DNA of 64,000 bases. Origin: Kitasatospora xanthocidica (GTDB taxonomy: Bacteria > Actinomycetota > Actinomycetes > Streptomycetales > Streptomycetaceae). Location of the stretch: assembly GCF_014656195.1 (NCBI RefSeq), contig NZ_BNBY01000003.1:337908-401907 (forward strand), written 5' to 3'. Each line of letters begins with the position of its first letter. The first letter of the stretch is position 1. The notes beneath the pieces were generated by a model. That model was not told the origin of the DNA. It made no database searches and was given only the letters and a program-made list of their open reading frames with translations. Below are positions 52,979 through 60,871 of this stretch, piece by piece. The position numbers and the translations under genes are program-made.

Positions 52979-53765
52979 GGTTCCGGGGCACACCGTCCCA
53001 CGCTGGCTGGTCAACCGCCGCAAGCGCCCCGACGCCACGATGCGGCTGTACTGCTTCGCCCACAGCGGCGGCTCGGCCGCCGAGTACGTCCGCTGGGGCG
53101 ACGACGTGCCCGGCATCGAGGTGTGGGGCGTGCAACTGCCCGGCCGCGGCTCGCGGCTCGACGACCCGCAGTACACCCGGGTCGGCCCGCTGGTTCACGA
53201 TCTGGTGCAACAGGCCGCGTTCCGCGCACCGTTCGCCTTCTTCGGACACAGCCTCGGCGCCCTGCTGGCCTACGAGACCGCGCGCGCCCTGCGCGAGCAC
53301 GGCCTGCCCGGCCCCGAGCGCCTGCTGCTGTCCGCCTGCCCGGCCCCGCACCGGCCCCGCGGCCTGCCGCCGGTCCACCACCTCGGCGATCGGGAGCTGT
53401 TCACCGCCATCCAGGGGCAGTACGGCTCACTCCCCGACGAGGTGGCCGAGGACCCGGACCTGCTCGCGATCATGATGGCCTCGCACCGCTCCGACTTCGA
53501 ACTGGTCGACAGCTACCGCCACACCCCCGGCGAGCCCCTTGACCTGCCGCTGCACGTCTTCGGCGGCACCGAGGACCGGCTCCCCGCCGAGGAACTCGCC
53601 CAATGGCAGGGCCACAGCCGCGGACCGTTCGCCCTGAACCTGCTGCCAGGCGGTCACTTCTACCTCCGCGAGCACCGCGCCGCCCTGCTCGCACTGGTCC
53701 AGGCCGCACTCACCGACCGCCGGCGCGCCGGGTCGCCTGTCGGCTCCCTCTCCCACGACCTGTGA
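52971..53765 (+). CDS. type II thioesterase
   Basis: 264 residues from ATG 52971. Alpha/beta hydrolase of the NRPS/PKS editing type: RLYCFAHSGGSAAEYVRWGD, WGVQLPGRGSRL, nucleophile elbow FFGHSLGALLAYE (Ser94), late Asp in FGGTEDRLP and catalytic His in LLPGGHFYLREH. It removes misprimed or stalled acyl groups from carrier domains. No terminal TE is fused to the assembly line, so it may also take part in release. Confidence 0.93.
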   Translation: MPEVPGHTVPRWLVNRRKRPDATMRLYCFAHSGGSAAEYVRWGDDVPGIEVWGVQLPGRGSRLDDPQYTRVGPLVHDLVQQAAFRAPFAFFGHSLGALLAYETARALREHGLPGPERLLLSACPAPHRPRGLPPVHHLGDRELFTAIQGQYGSLPDEVAEDPDLLAIMMASHRSDFELVDSYRHTPGEPLDLPLHVFGGTEDRLPAEELAQWQGHSRGPFALNLLPGGHFYLREHRAALLALVQAALTDRRRAGSPVGSLSHDL

Positions 53766-53773
53766 AAGCAGAC

Positions 53774-55519
53774 ATGACTCACGACACCATCACCCCGGCC
53801 GGCTTCCTCGCCGAGCTCCACCTGGGGCACGTGCGCTGGGACCTGATCAGCCCCTTCCCCGCCCCGTCCGACGAGGACCGCGCCCGCGGCGACGCCGCCG
53901 TCGCCGAGCTGATGCGCTTCCTCCAGGAGACCGTCGACCCGACCGAGGTGGACCGCACCGCGAAGCTGCCCGACGGCTTCCACGAAGCCTGCGCCGCCCG
54001 CGGCTACTTCAAGCTTCAGGACCCGCTTGAGCGCGGCGGTCTGGGCCTGTCCGCCCACAACGCCTTCCGGATGATCCAGGCCGCCGCAAGCTGGTCGGTG
54101 ACCGCCTGCTACGCCATGTCCGTCCACCTCGGACTGGGCGCCGGCGCCTATCTGCCGATCCTGGCCGACGGCGAGCTGAAGTCCGAACTCGAACGGCTGC
54201 TCGCGGCGGGCGCGATCTCCGGCGACGCCGACACCGAGCCCACCGGTGCGATCAACCGGACCCGGGCCACCACCGCGGTGCCGACCGAGGACGGCACCGG
54301 ATTCCGGATCAGCGGCGAGAAGGTGTTCATCCAGAACGGGCCGATCGCGGGCCTCCTGAGGGTCTCGGCCACCGTACGCGACGACGACCGGGAGTACATC
54401 CGGCTGTTCTTCGTCGACACGACCGACCCCGGCTTCACGGTCAGGTCCTGGCACGAGTACTTGGGTCTCAAGGGCCTGCCCAACGCGGCCCTCACCTTCG
54501 ACCGGGTCTTCGTCCCGCACAGCCGGGTCTTCACCCTCGACGGCCTGACCGCCGAGGACGAGTGGCGTCTGGCCCCCGAACTGCACACCGTCAGCGTCCG
54601 CGGCCGGATGTACCCCATCTCGGCGCCCGCCCTGGCAATCGGCCGGCTCTGCCTGCACTGGTCCCGGGAGTTCGTCCGGCGGCGTTCGGTCGGCGGGCTC
54701 GGCCTGGAGCAGTACGACGAGATCCAGCGCATCGTCGCCGCCAACCTCGCCGAGACCTTCGCCGTGGAGAGCGTGGTGGAGTGGTGCCTGCTGGCCGAGG
54801 AGCGCCACCCGGGGATCGACCTGGACCCGGAGCAGACGGCAGCCAAGAACATCACCTCGATGACCAGCTGGCGCATCGTCGACCGCACCCTGTCCCTGCT
54901 GGCCGCCGAGGGCTTCGAGACGGCGACGAGCAAGGCCCGGCGCGGCGCTCAGCCGCTGCCGGTGGAGCGGTTCTTCCGCGACGCGCGTGCCCTGCGGGTG
55001 GCCGGCGGGGTGGACTTCCTCGTGGACCACTGGGCCGCCCGGCACCTGCTCTCGCGCCATTACCCGAAACCGCAGGCCATCGCCGAGGCCGCGACCGACC
55101 TCACCGCGGCGGACGCCTGCCTGTCCCCGCGCAACCGGGACCACCTGCGCTTCGTGGCCGAACAGGCCGTGCGGTTCGCCCGCCTCAGCCGCGACCTGGT
55201 GGACCGACACCCCGACCCCGAGGAGCTGTTCGCCGAGGAACGCACGCTGATCCTGCTCAACCGGCTCTCCGCCGAGCTGTTCAGCATGTCCGCGGTGCTG
55301 GCCAACGCCGCCCGACTGCACGGCGAGGGCACCGGACCGGCCCAGGACCTCGCCGACGTGTTCTGCACCGAAGCACGCCACCGTATGGCGGACGCCCAGC
55401 GGCGCCTGGCCGACACCGACGGACCCGACCACGCCGGCGCCTGTGCGCAGTGGCTTCACGGCGACGGCCTGGAGTTCCTGCTCCGCGACACCGTCACCGC
55501 CACCCCACCCGCCCGCTGA
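53774..55519 (+). CDS. large acyl-CoA dehydrogenase-like flavoenzyme
   Basis: 581 residues from ATG 53774, much longer than the ~380-400 residues of ordinary acyl-CoA dehydrogenases. The core is clear: FKLQDPLERGGLGLSAHNAF, TGFRISGEKVFIQNGP, FVDTTDPGFTVRSWHEYLGL (FAD and substrate loops) and IGRLCLHWSREFVRRRSVGG. The extra ~150 C-terminal residues are helical, as in ACAD9/VLCAD-type enzymes. In this context it may desaturate or oxidise a carrier- or CoA-bound intermediate. Other NRPS/PKS clusters use such flavoenzymes for alkene or epoxyketone formation. Confidence 0.9.
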   Translation: MTHDTITPAGFLAELHLGHVRWDLISPFPAPSDEDRARGDAAVAELMRFLQETVDPTEVDRTAKLPDGFHEACAARGYFKLQDPLERGGLGLSAHNAFRMIQAAASWSVTACYAMSVHLGLGAGAYLPILADGELKSELERLLAAGAISGDADTEPTGAINRTRATTAVPTEDGTGFRISGEKVFIQNGPIAGLLRVSATVRDDDREYIRLFFVDTTDPGFTVRSWHEYLGLKGLPNAALTFDRVFVPHSRVFTLDGLTAEDEWRLAPELHTVSVRGRMYPISAPALAIGRLCLHWSREFVRRRSVGGLGLEQYDEIQRIVAANLAETFAVESVVEWCLLAEERHPGIDLDPEQTAAKNITSMTSWRIVDRTLSLLAAEGFETATSKARRGAQPLPVERFFRDARALRVAGGVDFLVDHWAARHLLSRHYPKPQAIAEAATDLTAADACLSPRNRDHLRFVAEQAVRFARLSRDLVDRHPDPEELFAEERTLILLNRLSAELFSMSAVLANAARLHGEGTGPAQDLADVFCTEARHRMADAQRRLADTDGPDHAGACAQWLHGDGLEFLLRDTVTATPPAR

Positions 55520-55602
55520 GCAGGTGGTGTCCGAGGCCGCCACCAGCCCCCAGCCACCAGCCCGCACACCGAACGACCACCGACCCGGAAAGGGCCGCGC
55601 CG

Positions 55603-56979
55603 ATGTTCAACCTCTCCCGCTCCCAGGAGATCGTCTGGCTGCACGAGGAACTCTTCCCCGAGAGCCGCGCCTACAACTTCACCGCCTCGCTCGACCTGCG
55701 CGGCCCGCTGGACGAGCCGGCCCTGCGGCAGAGCCTGGCGATCGTGCTCGCCCGCCACGAGGCCTTCCGCCTCGAACTCGATCCCGAGGACTTTCCACCG
55801 AAGCAGCGGGTGAACGGCACCTGCGCACCGCGCTACCGCACCGTGGACCTGACCGGTGACGAAGACCATGAGGCGGCCTTCGAGGCCCTGTGGCGCGAGC
55901 AGCACGACGAGCCCTTCGACACCGCCGAGGCGCCCATGGTGCGGTGGAGCCTGATCAGGCTGGCCGAGGACCACCACCGGCTGCTTCACACCGAGCACCA
56001 CCTGGTGCACGACGGCTGGTCCTTCGGCCTGGTCCTGCGCGACCTGTTCACCACGTACCGCGCGCTGGCCCAGGGCATCCCGGCCGACCTGCCCGAGCCC
56101 CGCTCCTACGTCGAGCACGTCCGCCGGTCAGTGGCCGCCGAGGAACAACCGGGCCACCAGGACGAAGCCCTGGCGTACTGGCGGGGCGCCCTGGACGGCG
56201 CCGCCTTCGACCTGCCACTGCCCGGCCTGGCCGCCCCGGGACGGGTCCGCGACATCCCGCACGGCGACCAACTGCGCCAACTGCTGGAGCCCGAGCTGGC
56301 CGAGCGCCTGCGGACCGCCGCCCGCCGCGATGGACACACCCCGTTCTCAGTGCTGCTCACCCTCTTCGCGGAGCTGCTGCGCAGGCAGAGCGGCCGGTCC
56401 GACCTGGTGATCGGCAGCGCGGTGGGCAACCGCCCGCCCGGCTTCGAGGAGAGCGTCGGGATGTTCGTCAACACCATCCCACTGCGCATCCGCCTCCACC
56501 CCGACGACAGTGCGCTGAACGCGGTCGACGAGGTCACCGAGGTCCTGATCCGCTCGCTGCCGCACCAGGGCGTCCCGGTCCAGGACCTGGCCCGCGAACT
56601 CGGAGAACACTCCGGCACCGGCCTGGACAACCCACTGTTCCACGTCATGTTCAGCGCGCACGACGCGCCGATCCCGCACGTCGAGGGGCTGAACCTCGAG
56701 GTGTCGATCCACGAGGCGTTCAACACCGGTACCTCCCGTTTCGCCCTCGACGTGGTACTGATCCCCGACTCCCGCCGGACCGTCAACACCCGGTCGGGCC
56801 GCGGCGGCATGCTGCTGATCTGGGACTACGCCACCGACCTGTACGACGGCCCCCGGATCGCTGAATTGCAGCGGCAGTTCACCGCGCTGCTGGAGGCCTA
56901 CCTCGCCGACACCGCGACCGGCCTCGCAGCGCTCACCACAACCGGCCTCGCAGCACTCACCGCAGCAGCCGACGGCTGA
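55603..56979 (+). CDS. free-standing NRPS condensation domain
   Basis: 458 residues from ATG 55603, only a condensation domain. C1-like LSRSQEIVWLHEELFPESRAYN, active-site EHHLVHDGWSFGLVLRDL (HHxxxDG at 132-138), VIGSAVGNRPPGFEESVGMF VNT region and HQGVPVQDLARELG are all kept, so it should be catalytic. It probably joins intermediates held on the two discrete PCPs or the ACP. A short Thr/Ala repeat tail ends the protein. It is followed within 40 bases by the second A-PCP. Confidence 0.92.
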   Translation: MFNLSRSQEIVWLHEELFPESRAYNFTASLDLRGPLDEPALRQSLAIVLARHEAFRLELDPEDFPPKQRVNGTCAPRYRTVDLTGDEDHEAAFEALWREQHDEPFDTAEAPMVRWSLIRLAEDHHRLLHTEHHLVHDGWSFGLVLRDLFTTYRALAQGIPADLPEPRSYVEHVRRSVAAEEQPGHQDEALAYWRGALDGAAFDLPLPGLAAPGRVRDIPHGDQLRQLLEPELAERLRTAARRDGHTPFSVLLTLFAELLRRQSGRSDLVIGSAVGNRPPGFEESVGMFVNTIPLRIRLHPDDSALNAVDEVTEVLIRSLPHQGVPVQDLARELGEHSGTGLDNPLFHVMFSAHDAPIPHVEGLNLEVSIHEAFNTGTSRFALDVVLIPDSRRTVNTRSGRGGMLLIWDYATDLYDGPRIAELQRQFTALLEAYLADTATGLAALTTTGLAALTAAADG

Positions 56980-57014
56980 CCCCACCACCCCGAACCATGC
57001 CCCGAGGAGACGAG

Positions 57015-58895
57015 ATGACTTCCCACGAACCGACCGGCCACCAGCCGCCCAGCATCGCCTGGGGAGGTGAGCCCGCGCCCGCTCCCGCACCGGGGTCGGG
57101 ACCACTCGAGTGGTTCGACAGCTGGCTGGCCGAGCAGCCCGACGCCCCGGCGGTCGTGGACGGCACCGTCACCTGGAGCTACCGCGAGCTCGACCAGGCC
57201 TCCGCCCGGATCGTGCGGGCCCTCGGCGACCGGGTCACCCGCGGCGAGTTGGTGGGAGTCTGCCTGGAACGTTCCGCGCTGCTGGTGGCCGCGGCGGTCG
57301 CGTTGGCCAGGATCGACGCGGTCTATCTCTCCCTCGGCGCGCAGCCGGGGGCCGCGCGGGTGGAATCGATCACCGAGGACGCCGGCATCAGCTGCCTGGT
57401 CACCGACGGCACCACCACCCCGCCACCCGGCTGGACCGTTGCGCCGGCCGACGCGGTGGACGGGCTCGTGGTCGCTCTGCGCGGCGGACGGGCGAACGGT
57501 GCGCCCAGCGATGCCTTCTGCGCCGTCACCACCTCGGGCAGCACCGGCAAACCCAAGATCGCACTGCTGCCGCAGGGGGCGATGGCCAACCTGGTCCGCT
57601 GGACCTGCGACCGGCTCGAGATCGGTCCCGAGTCCCGGGTGGGCCTCTTCGTCGGCACCACCTTCGACGCGCACCTCAAGGAGTTGTGGGAGGCGTTGTC
57701 GTCGGGCGCCACCTTGCACGTCGCGCCCGAGGACGCCCGCGGCTCGACGGCCGAACTGTTCCAGTGGTGGCAGGAGTCCGGCCTCACCCACTGCCTGCTG
57801 CCGACCCCGCTCGCCGACCTCGCCTTCACCCAGCCGTGGCCCGCCGGCCTGGCCATGCGCCACATCCTGGTGGGCGGCGACCGGATGCGGGTGCGGCCGC
57901 CCGCGCAGTGCGCGGCGGTCGTGCACAACGTGTACGGTCCCGCCGAGGCCACCGTGCTCACCACCACCCACCGCCTGCGACCCCACAGCGACGACCCGAC
58001 CGCCGTCGTGCCGATCGGACGGCCGCTGACCGGTTACGCCGTCTTCATCACCGACGAGGACGGCCGGATCCTGCCCAGGGGACATGCCGGAGAGGTCCGG
58101 ATCGGCGGTGCGGGCCTGGCGCTCGGCTACGTGGACCCGCAGCGGACCGCCGAACGCTTCGTGCCGGCCCCCGCAGGCCAACCGTACGTGGACCGTGTCT
58201 ACCGGACCGGCGACAAGGCGGTGATGCGCGCCGACGGCCCGCTGGAATTCCTCGGCCGCATGGACGACCAGGTGAAGATCAGCGGCGCGCGGATCGAACC
58301 GGCCGAGGTCGAGGCCGCCCTGGAAACCCACGACTCGGTCCGGCGCGCCGTCGTGGTCCCGTACCAGGGCACCGGCGGCGGCCTACGGCTGGCCGCCTTC
58401 CTCCTGCTCGCCGAAGGGGCGCAGGCCGACGAGGACGCCGTGCTGGCCGCCGCCCGCGCCCGGGTACTGAAGCAAGCGGTGCCCGCCACGGTCCGCTTCG
58501 TCGACGCGTTCCCGCTGAACGCCAACGGCAAAGTCGACCGCACACTGCTCGCCCGGCAGGCCGCCCCCGCAGCGTCCACCGCACCTGGGGTGTCCACCGC
58601 ACCTGGGGTGTCCACCGCACCTGGGGCGGCGCCGACCCGGCAGACCCCGCCGGCAGAGGACACCGAAGCGTTCCTCCTCGCGGCCTGCCGCCGGCTGCTC
58701 GACCAGCCCGACCTCACGCCCGCCGACAACTTCGCCGAATCGGGCGGGACTTCGCTGGCCGTCGCGCGCTTGATCGCGCTGATCGAGAGCACCTACCCGA
58801 TCCGGGTCAAGGCCGCAGAGGTCATGCGCCAGCCCGACCTGGCAGCCCTGGCTGACCTGGTCGCCACCCGCCGCGCGGCGTCGGCGCGCGGCTGA
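57015..58895 (+). CDS. NRPS module: adenylation-PCP (second)
   Basis: 626 residues from ATG 57015 (GAGGAG upstream). A domain: A3 TTSGSTGKPKIALLPQGAM, A4 FDAHLKELWEAL, A5 NVYGPAEATV, A7 YRTGDKA, A8 VKISGARIEPAEVE, A10 NANGKVDR. An STAPGV repeat linker (~520-540) leads to a PCP whose site is ESGGTSLAVARL (Ser in GGTSL). Pocket residues read about D-A-K-L-L-G-V-V-L-K by alignment to GrsA, not a code I can assign. It likely loads the second amino acid for the free-standing C domain. Confidence 0.9.
   Translation: MTSHEPTGHQPPSIAWGGEPAPAPAPGSGPLEWFDSWLAEQPDAPAVVDGTVTWSYRELDQASARIVRALGDRVTRGELVGVCLERSALLVAAAVALARIDAVYLSLGAQPGAARVESITEDAGISCLVTDGTTTPPPGWTVAPADAVDGLVVALRGGRANGAPSDAFCAVTTSGSTGKPKIALLPQGAMANLVRWTCDRLEIGPESRVGLFVGTTFDAHLKELWEALSSGATLHVAPEDARGSTAELFQWWQESGLTHCLLPTPLADLAFTQPWPAGLAMRHILVGGDRMRVRPPAQCAAVVHNVYGPAEATVLTTTHRLRPHSDDPTAVVPIGRPLTGYAVFITDEDGRILPRGHAGEVRIGGAGLALGYVDPQRTAERFVPAPAGQPYVDRVYRTGDKAVMRADGPLEFLGRMDDQVKISGARIEPAEVEAALETHDSVRRAVVVPYQGTGGGLRLAAFLLLAEGAQADEDAVLAAARARVLKQAVPATVRFVDAFPLNANGKVDRTLLARQAAPAASTAPGVSTAPGVSTAPGAAPTRQTPPAEDTEAFLLAACRRLLDQPDLTPADNFAESGGTSLAVARLIALIESTYPIRVKAAEVMRQPDLAALADLVATRRAASARG
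58573..58627. repeat. three tandem 18-bp repeats in an NRPS linker
   Basis: The unit GTCCACCGCACCTGGGGT is repeated three times (last base of the final copy changed), encoding STAPGV x3 between the A and PCP domains. A flexible, slippage-prone linker. Confidence 0.9.
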
Positions 58896-58940
58896 ACACT
58901 CCCGCCACCACCGCCCACCCGCCCCCTGAGAGGACCTTCC

Positions 58941-60314
58941 GTGGACCGCCCCACCCTGACCGAGCAGTACCTGGCCGAACTGAGCGAAAGCACAGCCACC
59001 GCAGCCGAACTGCTCGGTCGTGCACAGCACGACACCCTGCTCACCATCGACTACGAGAACCGCTTCCTGCCCCGCCCGCTCTTCCTCGGCCACGAAGAGC
59101 GAGAGCAGCTGATGGAAGATCTGGAAACGCTCCACACCGCGCTGTTCAGCCTGCCCGACAGGCTCTTCGACGGCGACCTCGGCGCGTTCGCCCGGGCCGT
59201 CGGCATGACCGAGACCCAGATCGAGGTGATCCTGCGCAGCCGGGGCGCCAGCGCGACCCGCATGGCCCGTACGGATCTGTGCGTCGACGACAGCGGATTC
59301 AAGGTCATGGAAGTCAACATGACCAGCTCGCTCGGCGGCATGGGCAACGGCGTGATGGCCCAGGCCCTGCTGGAACACCCGCTCCTCGCCGGCTTCGCCG
59401 CCCGGCACGGCCTCGGCTTCGCCGACACCGCCAGGGAACTGCTGCACACCATGTACGCCGCCACCGGGTTCGACCCACGATCCCGGCCGGTCATCGCGGT
59501 CGCCGACTGGCCGAGCAGCTACCTGAGCGGCTGGGCCGCCTTCCTGGAGGAGTTCTGCGCCCATCTTCAGGCACTGGGCGCGGACGCACACCCCTGCCAC
59601 ATCGGCCAGCTCGACTACCGCGACGGCCGGGTCTGGCTCGGCGACCGGGCCGTCGACATCATCCACCGGATCTTCCTCGCCGAGGACCTGCTCGAATCCC
59701 CCGAAGCCCCGGCGCTGATGGACCAGGTCGTCCGCGCCGCCGCAGCCGACCAGGTGAAGCTGTTCGTCCCGCTGGACGCAGAGCTCTACGCCAGCAAGAC
59801 CACACTCGCGATGCTCTCGGACGAGAACAACCGGCACCTGTTCAGCACCGAGGAGCTGGCGGCGTTCGACCGCATCCTGCCCTGGACCCGAACCGTCCGG
59901 CCCGGCACAGTGACGCTGGAGAGCGGACAAACGGTGGAACTACTCGACTACGCCCGGGCCAACCGAAACGACCTCGTACTCAAACCGACGGTACTGCACG
60001 GTGGCAACGGTGTGGTCCTCGGCGGGGACGTGACCGAGGAGAGCTGGGCCGCGCACCTCGACGCGGCGCTCGGCAAGCCCTACATAGTGCAGCGCCGGAT
60101 CCGCCCGGTCACCGAGCTGTTCCCGGACGAGAACGGCCAGTTGCAGCCATGGCTGCCGGTCTGGGGCGTGTTCACCATGGCGCGCGGCTTCGCCGGCATC
60201 ATGGCCCGCGCCACCCCCCTGGAAGCCAACGTCGGCGTGGTCAACATCACCAACGGAGCACACGCCGGCACCGGACTGTACGAGCTGCCACCCCGCGAGC
60301 GCACCGACGAGTAA
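58941..60314 (+). CDS. circularly permuted ATP-grasp-like enzyme of the biosynthetic cluster
   Basis: 457 residues from GTG 58941 (GAGAGGA upstream). The N-terminal half has TDLCVDDSGFKVMEVNM, the 'pre-ATP-grasp' R.D....G..K..E.N element of glutathionylspermidine-synthase-like enzymes. The C-terminal half has LVLKPTVLHGGNGVVLGGDV and PYIVQRRI, the ATP-binding Lys/Gly-loop block. Members activate a carboxylate as acyl phosphate and join it to an amine. In this cluster it could release or cap the assembled product by amide formation. It is the last gene of the operon, followed by a hairpin. Confidence 0.8.
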   Translation: MDRPTLTEQYLAELSESTATAAELLGRAQHDTLLTIDYENRFLPRPLFLGHEEREQLMEDLETLHTALFSLPDRLFDGDLGAFARAVGMTETQIEVILRSRGASATRMARTDLCVDDSGFKVMEVNMTSSLGGMGNGVMAQALLEHPLLAGFAARHGLGFADTARELLHTMYAATGFDPRSRPVIAVADWPSSYLSGWAAFLEEFCAHLQALGADAHPCHIGQLDYRDGRVWLGDRAVDIIHRIFLAEDLLESPEAPALMDQVVRAAAADQVKLFVPLDAELYASKTTLAMLSDENNRHLFSTEELAAFDRILPWTRTVRPGTVTLESGQTVELLDYARANRNDLVLKPTVLHGGNGVVLGGDVTEESWAAHLDAALGKPYIVQRRIRPVTELFPDENGQLQPWLPVWGVFTMARGFAGIMARATPLEANVGVVNITNGAHAGTGLYELPPRERTDE

Positions 60315-60370
60315 CCGTCAAGGATTGGGCTGCATGGTCGGCCGGGCCTTATCATGGGCGCGGTTTGAAC

Positions 60371-60395
60371 AGACACCTCGTTCGGTGAGGCGTCT
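60371..60395 (+). terminator. probable terminator of the biosynthetic operon
   Basis: Nine-base arms AGACACCTC (60371-60379) and GAGGCGTCT (60387-60395), 8 of 9 paired, 7-base loop, 57 bases after the ATP-grasp stop. Confidence 0.6.
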
Positions 60396-60871
60396 TCACG
60401 GACACAGGCCACTGATCCGACGACGTCGAGAGACGCCCAGGGTCAGGACAGATCCTCCCGACCTAAGGGTTGATCCGAAGTGGCTTCCGCCCGACCGGGC
60501 CGGACACGCCGTGGAGTGCCAAAGCTCTGACGAGTTGGGGTGCGCCGGGACGTCGTCCCGGTTTCCCCTTGCCGCGCCGCCGCGACACCGATGTTCGCGG
60601 CCGGGACCGGGAGGAGGCGAGTTGGACAGTAGTCCGGGCCATAGTCGGCCCTTCACCGTGTTGTCCTCGTTGTCCTCGCCGTCGTTCCGCGGCCAGGGAC
60701 AGCCTGTCCACCCCTGACCTCACCGGACTGCCGCCGTTCCCGCCCCGCGTTGCCGGGACAGGGTGCTCCCGTGCGTGCGGACCGGCCGAGCGCCGCTGCG
60801 GTCAGGGGCGGACAGGCGCGTTCCGGGCTGCCCGCCGCCCCGGTCCCGCCGGGGCCCAGGGGGTGTTCCTC
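60396..60871. other. intergenic region without a convincing gene
   Basis: About 475 bases. Frames on both strands are GC-driven with no motif. It separates the biosynthetic cluster from the metal-transport pair and should contain the latter's promoter. Confidence 0.45.

Noticed and set aside
46563..60314. Epoxyketone (epoxomicin/eponemycin-like) cluster
   Set aside because: ACAD and KS-AT are present, but the PKS lacks the C-methyltransferase and the NRPS modules lack multi-module C-A-T organisation; the free C domain and ATP-grasp do not fit.
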